From Heligmosomoides polygyrus polygyrus (Eukaryota > Nematoda > Chromadorea > Rhabditida > Heligmosomidae), in contig OX377206.1 of the NCBI GenBank assembly GCA_947396885.1, positions 43,135,631 through 43,199,630 on the forward strand: DNA of 64,000 bases, read 5' to 3'. Below, one piece after another: positions 45,196 to 55,639 of the stretch. The notes beneath the pieces are model-generated. The model did no database searches and was not told the DNA's origin. It saw only the letters and a program-made list of their open reading frames with translations. The position numbers and the translations under genes are program-made. Every line of letters starts with the position of its first letter. Within the stretch, counting starts at the first letter, position 1.

Positions 45196-45650
45196 TCTCG
45201 AATATTACAGATTGTCTTGAAGGACCCTTACAACTGTTGGAATGTTTTCTTGCCGTGGCATCTGAATCCGGTCCGATATCACTTCAACAGGGAACGCCAC
45301 TCTATACCCGCTATTGCGATTTTATGCTTTTTCCGGCATTGTTGATAATCCCGTGGGCAGTTCTGAATTGTTTTTTATGCGGTCTGTTCTTTTCGCACTA
45401 CTGTTGGAGTCATTATTTCTGCTGTTTTATCTATTATTTTTTTTTATTTTTTAGTATTCAGAACCTTTGCGCAAAGGCTTTATTTTGCTGCCGATTAGTT
45501 TCCATGCACACATTTCTTGAGTGCTTTTTTATGTTTTATTTCATCAAAAACTCCGTTTCTATCTTCTTCTCTAGATATACTTTTACAAGTGCGGTTGGGC
45601 CTCTTAAGTTGCTATGGAAGCATCGCAAGGGGTAACGTAATGTAGCAATT
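42690..45650 (+). mobile_element. 5'-truncated CR1-like LINE inserted in the Penelope-like element
   Basis: Starts inside the endonuclease domain and ends with a T-rich 3' UTR (45196-45650). The Penelope-like text stops at its left edge and continues at its right edge in the same orientation, so it inserted there. The 5' truncation is typical of target-primed insertion. No target duplication could be fixed by eye. Confidence 0.75.
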
Positions 45651-45679
45651 GCTCGCCTTGGTACGACCGGAAATATGGG

Positions 45680-45895
45680 CCGGACTCTTGGGTGTTACCT
45701 CTTCGTCAAGGATGCTCGAAAGTGACGTATTAATCGTGCACAGTAGCAAGGTGATGTTATTCCAGTCAATATTCCCTCAAATAACATCAAAAAGCAACTT
45801 CTGCGAAATAAACTTTACGACAGGCAGTGCATATCGGATAATTGTGTTATTTGAGCACACACTAGAACAAGGGTCAAGCTTGAAGTTCGGGAATC
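45680..45895 (+). pseudogene. Penelope-like linker fragment downstream of the LINE
   Basis: Plus-strand frame LLRNKLYDRQCISDNCVI matches the Cys linker of the inverted copy at 40681-40830. Nucleotide identity over about 150 bp is roughly 85% (shared attaatcgtgcacagt, gacaggcagtgc, ataattgtgttatttgagca). It is the continuation of the plus-strand element after the LINE insertion, with most of the thumb region lost. Confidence 0.75.
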
Positions 45896-46284
45896 GAAGG
45901 GGTCGTACTATGTCGGTTTTGGCAGAGGATTCTCTCCAATTCCAGGTTTTTAGACGTCTCCATCTATTAATAAGTTATTTTTTCCAGGTGTGGCTACGAC
46001 AATGCGGATACATACAAGCACTTGCGTTTCCTGAAGAAAAAGGATTGAATTTCAAAAAAAAATATTGCACCGTAAAAAAAAGATTACCTGTCCGCAAATT
46101 TAGAGTCAATGAGAGGCTTTCATTTCTTCAGATTTTCCCAGCATGTCATGGACATTTCAAGTGTCATTTACCAAGGTCGACCTATGTGCTTTCCCTACAA
46201 GATCTTTGAAGCGCTCTTCGGATCGTGGCAGAATGGAAACCGAAGGACAGACATGCCTCAAGAAGAATTTTCTCTCTTCTGCAG

Positions 46285-46390
46285 AAAACAGCATCTCAAA
46301 ATGAAATCTATAAAATTTTAAACCTGTTTGATAAACAGGGATAAAAATATGTTTTTCCGAAGCGATCTTCTATATGATCAGACGTCTCGA
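46285..46390 (+). repeat. fragment of the 52.4-55.6-kb palindrome family
   Basis: Contains gaaaacagcatctcaaaatgaa, taaaattttaaacctgtttgataaac and gaagcgatcttctatatgatcag, matching palindrome-arm text near 55450-55560 (minus) and 52480-52560. Confidence 0.5.
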
Positions 46391-46504
46391 TTCAGCGTTA
46401 TTCGCTGAAAAAATATCGGCCCAAATCAGAATGGAATCACTGTTACTATATATAATCGAGAGGCATGAGTCACTGTCCTGCATGGCATGACGACATGCAC
46501 TCCT

Positions 46505-47220
46505 AGGGCCTCTACAGAGTCTCGCCCCAGCACCCGGAGAACTTGAACTATCGCTCCCGCCGCAGTGGGGACTCACGCTGCCACTGTGGCCGAAGCCGCG
46601 GCGCGGACGAGTTGTGGCGGAACCGCTGGTCCCAAAGGTCCCAGAGGGCCACCGTAGTTCACGACGGCTCTCGCCCGCAGTGCCAGGAGCTGCGGGTGAG
46701 ATACGCCGAGGGCGTGATTGATGGGTGTCGATTATGGTTCATCTATTTGGAAACATTTTTAGCGAATCTACATGCTAGGAATATAATAGGTTGGTGCATA
46801 ATTTCTGTCTATGAAGGAGCTTGACAGCCAACAATATAATGTCGACCGTTACCGTTAGTGTCGACAAATGGAGGCGTATGGAATCCTGCACTCAAAGCGT
46901 AGCGCAAAAAAACCTTAGCACGATATTAGTTAGCCTTAATTGCACTGCAAATCTTCGTGGCCTTCTACCCACAAGTTAGCCGTGTGAGGTTTAAGGGCCT
47001 CTACAGAGTCTCGGCCCAGCATCCCGAGAACTCGTCCGTATCGCTCCCGCCGCAGCGGGACTCACGCTGCTACTGTAGTGGAAGCGGCGACGCGGACGAG
47101 TTGTCGCGGAGCCGCCGCTCGCAAAGGTCCCCGAGGGCTGCCGCAGTTCACGGTGGCTCTCACCTGCAGTGCCAGGAGCTGCGGGTGAGACCCGCCGAAG
47201 GGCGTGGTCGATTGGAAGCT
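46505..47220 (+). repeat. GC-rich 215-bp direct duplication
   Basis: 46505-46720 and 46995-47215 are about 85% alike: gggcctctacagagtctcg, cccagca(c/t)cccg, tatcgctcccgccgcagt, gacgagttgt(g/c)gcgga and cagtgccaggagctgcgggt. No domain recognised in the frames. Between them, at 46787-46812, a single mariner-like tip (taggttggtgcataatttct) occurs without a partner. Confidence 0.6.
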
Positions 47221-47224
47221 TGAG

Positions 47225-48500
47225 GGCTGGGAGGGCTTTTCTTTGGTTTTCGGTTCTTGTTCTCATGCTTCTTCATGCTTCTGTGTTGTTAACCATTTCG
47301 TTAGACGTAAATAACACGCGTTCTTCCGACTGTGCTAACATGAGCCGTAGGGTGGGCTCGTCATAGTGCAGTCGGAAGAAGCGTCGGGCGTCGAAAACAC
47401 CGAATCGAGGTTGTTGGTACGTCCTCATACCGGCAAAGCAACTCTTCCATCCTTTCAGCGCCACTGACTTGGCCCCAAAGTTTTCTGGGATGCTCAAAAC
47501 TTGGATTCCATTTGGATGACCGTCGTAGGTCCTTCTTACGTCTAAATATCCTTTCAGACTGCCTCCAGGACAACCCTTAGAATGGTTGGCGGAGTGATTA
47601 GCGCAAAGCTCTATCCTTTACCTATAGATCAGTACTGAAGAACTTTTTTAAGAACTGCTCGTTATTGATGAGCTGATCAGTTAAAGTTGCCATTGAATTC
47701 CCTTCGCAGCTATGACGCAGGTCAATGAAAGAAGTGCTTAAAAGCTCAAATACTCGAGTAAAATTGCTAGGTGTCAACATTTTCAATTCTTCAACAAGGG
47801 AGGAGTAAAGTAGTGAAGGCACACTTTTCATGAGAACAGTGCGCTTTCAGCTGGATCAGAATTCGCGTTTAACTGCACTCATGGTCAGAAAGCGGCTTTC
47901 ATAAAATCGCCATCGGTACAACATAGTTGTATACGTAGGTTGAATGCACTGAAGGCGGCGCCAGATTTTTGTTCGATATGGGAAGAATCCAAAATGAATT
48001 ATGCAAGTGCTATGGCTGTTGTGTTTACGTTCTTCTCTATGCTAGCCCAAGACATTTGAAATCAAAGCAAATTCTTCCAAATCGATGTGGGCTCCTTCTA
48101 CAATAAACTAATAGAAACTCTTCAAGAAAGAAGGTTAGTAAATTTTTGTTCGAGGAAAATTTTAATGTAATTTTCTTTAACGTACCGAGTAAGTGAACAC
48201 CTTGTTTGAGATCTCATAAATTTCTTGTTTTTGAGGAAAAATAATGGTTTGAAACATGTTTGAAACAGCAGAAAAGCGGCCGTTTTTATTGCTAGAAGAA
48301 AGGATGACGCCAAGCCCTCATCCGAAACATCGCGATTTTTATTCGATTGATAGCAAAATTTATGTTTGCATGGAGTTTCACACCTGTAAACGATGCAACA
48401 GAGATAACTGAAATACTCACATACACACATATAATGTCTCATGTAAGCAGCGTTAACACTACCGATGAAATAAAAATCGCAACAGCCTTTTCAGTGCGTC
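47225..48500. other. unassigned, AT-rich
   Basis: A 69-codon minus-strand frame (47831-47622: LLYSSLVEELKMLTPSNFTR) is protein-like but unassigned. Positions 47575-47650 contain ttggcggagtgattagcgca, an A-box-like piece of a tRNA-derived repeat. Nothing else recognised. Confidence 0.25.
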
Positions 48501-48507
48501 AGCCGGC

Positions 48508-49056
48508 AAAAGTACGCAGCACTGCGTCCAGTAACCCTCGCAGCGCCGCAGCACCCGCCGTTGTCATGGCGGGTCCGCGGCAACCGCAAGATTCTGCCGC
48601 TGGCCTAATGAAGACCCTTGCACAGAAGTGCTACAACAGAGCAGACCGTTCTTTTTAGTAAGAGCTATAGCTGCATCGGACCGACCTCCCGGACTCAACA
48701 AGGCATCGGAGGGAATGTTGTCATCACAAGGGCTACCATATTATTTCGAGCTGCTTGTCAACTGAGGAACTTTCGGTGGAGGTAAAACTACAAAAGTGAG
48801 AGCAAGCGCAAAATGGTACAGAACTGTTGAGTTATGAGAAGTGTTCTGTTAGAAACTCCTCAAGAACTCCTAACTTGGCTTAGAAAACGCTTCATCACAA
48901 AACAAAGAGCGCTTTGCTTACCACATCTCTGACATTCTCAGAGGTCGCAACTGCCGGCAAAAGTACGCAGTATTGCGTACAGTAATCCTCGCGGCGCCGC
49001 ACCACCCGCCGTTGTCATGGCGGGCCCGCGGCACCCGCAAGCCTCTGCTGCCGGCC
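48508..49056 (+). repeat. two GC-rich repeats (48508-48610, 48957-49056)
   Basis: Both read aaaagtacgcag(c/t)a(c/t)tgcgt, agta(a)ccctcg, gccgccgttgtcatggcggg, ccgcggca(a/c)ccgcaag and end ggccta/ggcctta. About 88% alike; also related to 2711-2760. The second is followed immediately by the TTA-flanked foldback element at 49060. The sequence between them is unassigned. Confidence 0.65.
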
Positions 49057-49059
49057 TTA

Positions 49060-49974
49060 GGCGCCTTTTATACTCCCGCCCGCCAGTCGCGCCCGCGCCC
49101 CGAATTTGACGCGCCGCTGCGCGATTGCAGTTAGAAAGGGTGAGCGTCTGCGACCGCGGCCTCGAGCTTCTGCTCACTATGGTTCGAGCACCATGACGGA
49201 TGGCGAAGAAGACGGTCCATGAGTCATGGAGAATCAAAACAGAAAGGATTCGTGTGGCTGGTCAGCGGAACGCATCTTGCCAATGTCAGTGATACGATTT
49301 CTGGGGAGCGACAAATCCTCTCTTAAGACTGAAGTCAAAGTCGTTTGCTCAAACTACGGTTGAAGCCGGTGAGTATGGTATTAGTGAATCCCCTGCAATG
49401 CAAACGGCACGAAACGACACTTTATTTTGCAACTTGTGCGGGTTCAAAAGTAAAACTGTTGGAAGGTACTCATTGTCGAGAATCACTCAGAATTCTCTCC
49501 CATATGGCCATTCCGCGATCATTGTGCACTAAACGTATCTTTAGCGTTGTAGCTGAAACTTCGGGAATGTCTACAAATATCCATTCCCTTTCTAGGTTGC
49601 GCAAGGCACGGGTGACCTAGGAAAAGGTCACCGATTTCGCCCAAACTTCAGCGTAATACGCAAACCGGATGATAGATTCGTGATCGGCACCCCTAAGAAC
49701 CCCCCCCCCCTAGTCGAAGTTCGTACAAAATGATCCATCTCGGTGGTGACATTTCCCACTCCACACCGAGTCTGCCGCAGCTGATCGCACCGCGCCGCGC
49801 CCTTCCCTCCAGCGGCGCGATTCGCCGAATACCGTAACCCGAAATCCCGTCAAATGTGGTGTTTTGAGGCGGCGGAGTATGAAAGTAATGCGGCGCCGCT
49901 GGGTGGCGCGAAAAATCGATATCTATGTCAGCCATCATGCCGCGCCGCGTGGCAGCGCGAGTATAAAAGGCGCC
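49060..49974. mobile_element. foldback-type element F, 915 bp, TTA duplication
   Basis: Tips GGCGCCTTTTATACTCCCGC and the inverted GGCGCCTTTTATACTCGCGC, flanked by TTA at 49057-49059 and 49975-49977. The subterminal regions are GC-rich and partly inverted; the interior (49190-49740) is unassigned. No transposase recognised. The right TTA is shared with the next element. Confidence 0.75.
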
Positions 49975-49977
49975 TTA

Positions 49978-50092
49978 GCCCTAGTTTATACGGCATCACG
50001 ATCGCCATAGATATCGATTTTCGCGCCGCCCGGTCGAAACCTATCCCCACCATCGTGCCGTGCCGCGCAGCGGCGTAAGTATAAACTAGGGC
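49978..50092. mobile_element. foldback MITE G, 115 bp, TTA duplication
   Basis: Tips GCCCTAGTTTATACGGCATC and the inverted GCCCTAGTTTATACTTACGC, flanked by TTA at 49975-49977 and 50093-50095. Abuts the preceding element, sharing one TTA. Confidence 0.8.
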
Positions 50093-50269
50093 TTACGTGA
50101 AGCCTACCGCGTCCGCTGCGCTGAATACGGCCGCGTCCGCCTCGTTGAAGTCCGCCGCGACGGCGGGTGTTTACGCCTGACGGCGCACGAACTGTCGACG
50201 GTGCATATTGATCCCATCTAATGTGTTTACTTTACGAACGACTGCCAAACGAGGGCAAAGCTGAGAACG

Positions 50270-50650
50270 CGCATATCCGTAAGGTTTTGCGATGCGCGAA
50301 GGAAGCGCTCCACAGCCGATCTGGTTCCGATCAGGCAATCAATATCGATCGATGTTATCGATCTTTTGAGCGGTGCTATAGTTTCCTTTCGAGCCTAAGC
50401 GATCGGGGTGGGAGTTGTGGAATTGTGTTAGCCGAATTAAGCGCCTCACAGCAGGGTAAGTGCTTCGATCAGACAGTCAGTATCACCGATCTCTTGAGCG
50501 GGCTATCAGTTTTCTCCGACGGATGGTAGTCGCCTGATTGTCTTGACCGAAGGAGCGCCCCACAGCCGATCGCGTCTCAGTTAGGCAATCAATATCGATC
50601 GATGTTATTGATCTTTTGAGCGGAGCTATGGTTTCCTCTCAGACTTAATG
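50270..50650 (+). repeat. three degenerate tandem units, about 115 bp
   Basis: Units share cagccgatc, gatcaggcaatcaatatcga, tgttatcgatcttttgagcg and gctat(a/g)gtttcc (around 50310-50400, 50440-50520 and 50555-50650). Non-coding. Confidence 0.6.
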
Positions 50651-50699
50651 TTGAGTAATTGATGGGTGTTAAGTAAATACGACGACCGAAGGAAGGGCT

Positions 50700-51285
50700 T
50701 CATAGCAGAGTTCTCGCGTAAACTGTAGCAACTGAATTGATAAGTTAAAGATCAAAGATTAACAACATGAGGTACAAATTAGACGTTTTAATAAGCTAAT
50801 AGTGAAAGATTTGATTATTTGATTAACGTGATAACGAAAACATGAATGCGAAGAAATCATCTGGGACGTGCGCCAAAAGAGAAAATTGGAAAAGCACGAG
50901 GTTCACAAGGTGGATAGTTTGCACCCGGCAGTGACTCATGTGAAGAACGTACTTCCCCCACACTTGGCGTTTTTGAAGACGCCAGGTCGGAAAATACGAT
51001 GTTTGCTTGAAATCGCTAATGCGAATAGCGAAAATCGTACTTTTCGCAAGGAATAACTAGAGTTTAAAAAACAGCATAGAGTAAGAGGACTCAAATTCTT
51101 TAAAAACACTAATAGTAATTCTTTGAAAAATAGCTATATTTGCAGTTACATGCCCCGCCTCATTCATGCGCCACGATGAAGACAAACGAAAAAATGGAAA
51201 TGATAAAAAATGGTGCTCAGTACAAAAAAATCATGTCAACATGCTTCGTGAGGAATGTGCAATGTGCGTACGGTATGGTGTGTAT
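50700..51285. other. no gene recognised
   Basis: AT-rich; small frames only. A short palindromic gcgaatagcgaaaatcg lies near 51020. Confidence 0.3.
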
Positions 51286-51289
51286 ATCT

Positions 51290-51545
51290 AGAGAGATAAA
51301 TACGTTTTCATGACCGTCAAAACAAAGTCTCCCCTACTTCCAACTTCTTTTAGGAATTTTGAGCAAAGTCTAAAATGATCTCTCTGGGACCTCCATGTCA
51401 TGTTTCTATCTGAGATGGGAGTATTGCAAACCATTATTATAGATTTATATTTATGTACACCAACCATATACAAAGTATGCAGCCGGGAAGACTGCCAACT
51501 TTCCAAAACCAAGTAGGGGCGTGGCTTACAGGGTGGTGGCCATAA
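51290..51545 (-). repeat. LTR-like segment, minus-strand copy
   Basis: Complement of the segment at 39993-40260: on the minus strand ggccaccaccctgtaagcc, cccctacttggttttgg, gcatactttgtatatggttg, aatataaatctataataatg, ctcccatctcagatag. It extends further at the 3' side (to about 51290). Confidence 0.55.
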
Positions 51546-51549
51546 ACTT

Positions 51550-52113
51550 TTTCACCTACCAGCCTCGCTGGCACGTAAGCAGAAACATCACTTCTGATAA
51601 ACAATTCTGTGCTTTTCTGCACAAGGTTTGTTGCTTTGACCACCTAGTAGAGCTCTGTAATACGTCGAGGAATGGTTGTTCCTGTCAAAAAAGACGCATT
51701 TTGTAGACTTTTAAGTCGCCTGTAGGATGACTCTCGTTCCAGTTTGACTCTCCTGGATTAATCCGAGTTTTAAGCCTTGCATCAATGAATTTTTTCCCAT
51801 TTATCTCTTTCTCAATTTCTTTCATGACGTCATCAACAGTGACGTCGTCCTAGCTTTGGATAGAGATTGAAACATTTTTGACCATGTTGTACAGAAGCTT
51901 TTCCAGAATTTTCTCAGTCCATAGTGCATCCTGGACAGCTCTAACATCTTGCTCTGGTGAAACCATGTGGTTGATCAGCATTCGGATTGTGTCGTAGACC
52001 GACCCGCAACTATCACCACTGTTAGATGCAGGACGCATATCTGATAGTTTTTGAACGATTTTTGCTCGGCTTACGGGTTTACTCCCAAATTTCTTCTTGA
52101 GCTCTTCAGTCAT
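51550..52113 (-). pseudogene. BEL/Pao-type gag fragment
   Basis: Frame 52113-51850: ELKKKFGSKPVSRAKIVQKL, GDSCGSVYDTIRMLINHMVS and VQDALWTEKILEKLLYNMV, the DUF1759-like gag domain of Pao elements (a recurring ...ALWTEKxLEK... pattern). Further left, near 51700-51550, a shifted frame resembles the zinc-knuckle region (FCQEQPFLD-like, with Cys lost). It then runs directly into the LTR segment, with no pol between. Confidence 0.55.
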
Positions 52114-52312
52114 CCATTTCTAGTTCTGTGGGATGAGCTGAATACCTTAATAGTCATTTCTGCCCGACCTCTTAGCGAGTCTTTGAGAAGCAGCATTCTC
52201 TCTACTGTATTCAGAACCTTGTTCTCATGCACAAGAGTTTCGTGATCGCCCAATATTCTGGAAATTCCTATTCATCTCCGTAAAAACGTGGAAGATCCAT
52301 TTGCTTAGGGCA

Positions 52313-52409
52313 GGGTCACCATCGCCTCCGCGGCGAGAGCTGTCTGGCTGAGTAGCAAGCGGTGGGTGTCACTGCGCGAGTCGACGCTAATTGTCTCCGC
52401 AGGCACACC
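52313..52409 (+). repeat. GC-rich repeat, also at 57638-57733
   Basis: Shared text: cagggtcacca(t/c)cgcctccg, cggcgagagctgtctggctg, gcggtgggtgtcactgcgcg, gtctccgcaggcac. It ends exactly where the large palindrome begins. Confidence 0.65.
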
Positions 52410-52856
52410 GAGGATGGACTTGTCACGGAACTATTTTTCTCCCTTCTGCTGGAAACAACATCAGAAAGTGAAGTTGTACCCAATAAAGTTTTAATCCAGC
52501 GGTTGACACAAGGGAATAGAAGGTGTTTTTGTGAGACAATCTTCTGTATAAACAGACGCTCTGATTTGTACCATTTGCCGAAAAAATTCGACACCGTTAA
52601 TCACACGGAAGCCGCTATTTTTACAAGCTGCTTTTTAAAGCGTAGAACCCACACCTCTTACAGTTTTAAAAGCTTTGTGAATTTTTCAGAGATGTCGCAC
52701 AAACTCCGAAATATGGTAGGTTACGTGGAGCCATTGCGTTATCCGATATCACCGATCGCCACTGAAGGATGGACTTCTCGCGGCAAAAAATTTCTACCTT
52801 CTGGAGGAAGACCATCAGAGAGTGAAAACTGTGCCGTCTTAGAGTTCAAGATGTGA
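52362..52856 (+). other. open frame in the left arm, mirrored in the right arm
   Basis: Contains EDGLVTELFFSLLLETTSES, RRSDLYHLPKKFDTV, CFLKRRTHTSYSFKSFVNF and RNMVGYVEPLRYPIS. The right arm (55605-55130, minus) reads EDGLVTELIFSLLLETASES, RRSDLCHLPK, CFLKRRIHTSYCFKNSVKF and RNMVGYVEPLRSPIS, but with frame breaks. No domain recognised. Either a decayed gene duplicated with the palindrome or a chance open frame; I lean to the latter. Confidence 0.25.
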
Positions 52857-55587
52857 TTAATATACAATCAAAAACTAAGCTTCTTCGCAGTGATCTCCGA
52901 TATGATCAGGTAAGATCGATTTGCAAATTCTCATGTTTCATGAAAAATAATTTTTACCTGAACCAGATCGCGCACACAGTTGAAATCTTTTCACAAAAAG
53001 TTTCAAGTCTTGTTTAATGCACAGTGTAAAAATTATGGTTTTCTGAAACGAATAGACTGGACCGACCACTGGTCGATATGGCACCGACGTCATGGGAGCG
53101 ACAAAATTCGACGTTCACAAAAATGACTATAACTCGGTAAGTTTCCACAATTTGAAAAAGCCAATGGCTTTTTAAAAACTACAAGAAAAGGTATTTCATA
53201 CGGTGTGAAAATCTGTTTTCAAAAACTAGATCTTTATACGGGGCGGAGGCCTTCGATTTTTGAGCGAAAAATTGAACTGATTTTGTATAGATAATTATAT
53301 CCCGGTAGGTTTTTCGAATTTTGAAAGATTTAATAGCTTTTTAAAAACTAGAGAAAAAGCGCTTTCAAACCATATAGAAATTTCTTTTCATCAGATAGGT
53401 CTTCATAGGGGGCGGTAGGGGTTCGATTTCTGGTCCATTGTTGCAGAAATACGTGCCAAAAATCGAACACCCCTCGCCCCGTATGAAGACCCCTTTTTTA
53501 AAGATTGCTTTCTATATGGGTAGAAAGCATCTTTTTTCTATTTTTCAAAAAGCAATTGGGATTTTTGAATTTCGAGAAGGGAACCGAGTTATGATCAGAT
53601 TTGTGAAGAACTGGTGGTAGACTCTGCACCGTCGACACTGGAGTGATTTCATAAAAATGATCATAACTCCGTTTTTCGAAATTCAAAAATCCCAATTGCT
53701 TTTTGAAAAATAGAGGAAATATGCTAACTGATCATGCATAAATTGTCTTTCAAAAAGGAGGTCTTCATAGGGGGCGGGGGGTTCGATTTTTGGTCGATTT
53801 TTGGCAAAAATCGACCAGAAATCGAACCCCCACCGCCCCCTATGAAGGCCTCCCTGTTGAAAACAAATTTCTACATGGTTCGAAAGCGCATTTCCTCTAG
53901 TTTTCGCAAAGCAATTGGGATTTTTGAATTCCAAAGAACGAACCGAGTTATGGACATTTTTTCTGAAATCACTCCAATGACTCCGGTGATGGGCCGACCA
54001 ACTCCTCTGGTTACGATTTCACGAAATTGATCATAACTCGGTTCATTTTTTGAAGTCCAAAAATCTCAATTGCTTTTTGAAAATTAGAGGAAAAGCGTTT
54101 TCGAACCATGTAGAAATTAGTTTTCATCAGGGAGGTCTTCATAGGGGGCGGTGGGGGTTTGATTTCTGGTCCATTGTTGCAGAAATACGTGCCGAAATTC
54201 GAACCCCCCTCGCCCCCCATGAAGACCTCCTTTTTGAAAGACGATTTATGCATTGTCAGTTAGCATATTTCCTCTATTTTTCAAAAAGCAATTGGGATTT
54301 TTGAATTTCGAAAAACGAACGGAGTTATGATCATTTTTATGAAATCACTCCAATGTCGACGGTGGAGAGTCTGCGAGCCGTTCTTCACAAATTTGATCAT
54401 AACTTGGTTCAATTTTTGAAGTTCAAAAATCCCAATTGCTTTTTGAAAAATAGAGAAAATGTGCTTTCCATCCATATAGAAACCGGTTTTCAAAGAAGGG
54501 GTCTTCATACGGGGGCGAGGGGGGGTTCGATTTTTGGCACGTATTTCTGCAGCAATGGACCAGAAATCGAACCCCTACCGCCCCCTATGAAGACCTCCCT
54601 GTTGAAAACCAATTTTTATATGGTTCGAAAGCGCTTTTCCTCTAGTTTCCAAGTAGCTATTGGCTTTTGTAAAACTCGAAAAACTTACCGAGTTACGATT
54701 ACTTATTCAATATCACTTCAATTTTTTTCGCACAAAAATCGAAGTCCTCCGCCCCCTATGAAGATCTAGTTTTTGAAAACAGATTTTCACAACGTATGAA
54801 ATACCTTTTCTTGTAGTTTTTAAAAAGCCATTGCTTTTTAAAATTGTGGAAAACTTACCGAGTTATAGTCATTTTTGCGAATGTCGAATTTCGTCGCTCC
54901 TATGACGACGGTGCCATATCGATCAGAGGTCGATAAAATCTATTCGTTTCAGGAAACCATGATTTTTACACTGTGCATTGAACAAGATTTGAAACGTTTT
55001 GCGGCAAGATTTCAACTGTGTGGGTGATCTGCATCAGGTAAAAATTAATTAATTTTTCTTGAAAAGCAAAAAATTTAAATGCGATCAGCCCTAATCATAT
55101 CGGAGATCGCTGCGAAGAAGCTCAGATTTTTACTGTGTAACACTCATGACTGAAAAATCCATGAAGCACAATTTCACTCTCGCGTGTTCTTTCCTTGAGA
55201 AGATTGAAAAAATTTTCGCGAGAAGGCCACCCTCAGTCTCCATCGATGATATCGGCGAACGCAATGGCTCCACGTAACCTACCATATTTCGGAGTCTGTT
55301 CAACGTCTCTGAAAATTTTACAGAGTTTTTAAAACAATAAGAGGTGTGGATTCTACGCTTTAAAAAGCAGGATCCATGCTTCCATGTGCCAACAATTGCT
55401 GAACGGTGCCAACAATTTTCGGCAAATGACACAAATCGGAGCGTCTGTTCACAAAGGATCGTTTCAGAAAACAGGTTTTATTGCCATTTATCAAACGGGG
55501 GCTTAAAATTTTATTGGATGCAAGTTCACTTTCTGATGCTGTTTCCAGCAGAAGAGAGAAAATTAGTTCCGTGACAAGTCCATCCTC
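52410..55587. repeat. 3.2-kb imperfect palindrome
   Basis: The left arm (52410-53998) and right arm (53999-55587) are inverted copies about an axis near 53998. Matches include the arm ends (gaggatggacttgtcacgga at 52410 and its complement near 55587), gtaggttacgtggagccatt in both, the tgcacagtgtaaaaat...atggttt block, and the central gaggtcttcatagggggcgg blocks. Identity is roughly 75-85% by eye. The inner 2 kb is also built from repeated caattgctttttgaaaaata and ggggttcgatttttgg units in both orientations. The inner frames that read as proteins (for example 53734-54769) are products of these repeats. No transposase and no clear target duplication. If transcribed, it would form a long hairpin. 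Confidence 0.85.
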
Positions 55588-55639
55588 CGGTTGCCGTTCC
55601 GTCATCGCTTCCGCGAGTGTCTAAAAAATGTTGTGGATA

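Noticed and set aside
45237..45635. 132-codon hydrophobic frame rich in Phe, Leu and Cys
   Set aside because: It lies in the T-rich 3' UTR of the LINE; composition explains the apparent membrane segments.
5040..50650. CRISPR arrays at the tandem repeats
   Set aside because: Repeat units are long, degenerate and without unique spacers, and the genome is eukaryotic.
53734..54769. Several 80-138-codon frames with similar text
   Set aside because: They arise from the inverted repeat units of the 52.4-55.6-kb palindrome and occur on both strands; no domain and no start context.
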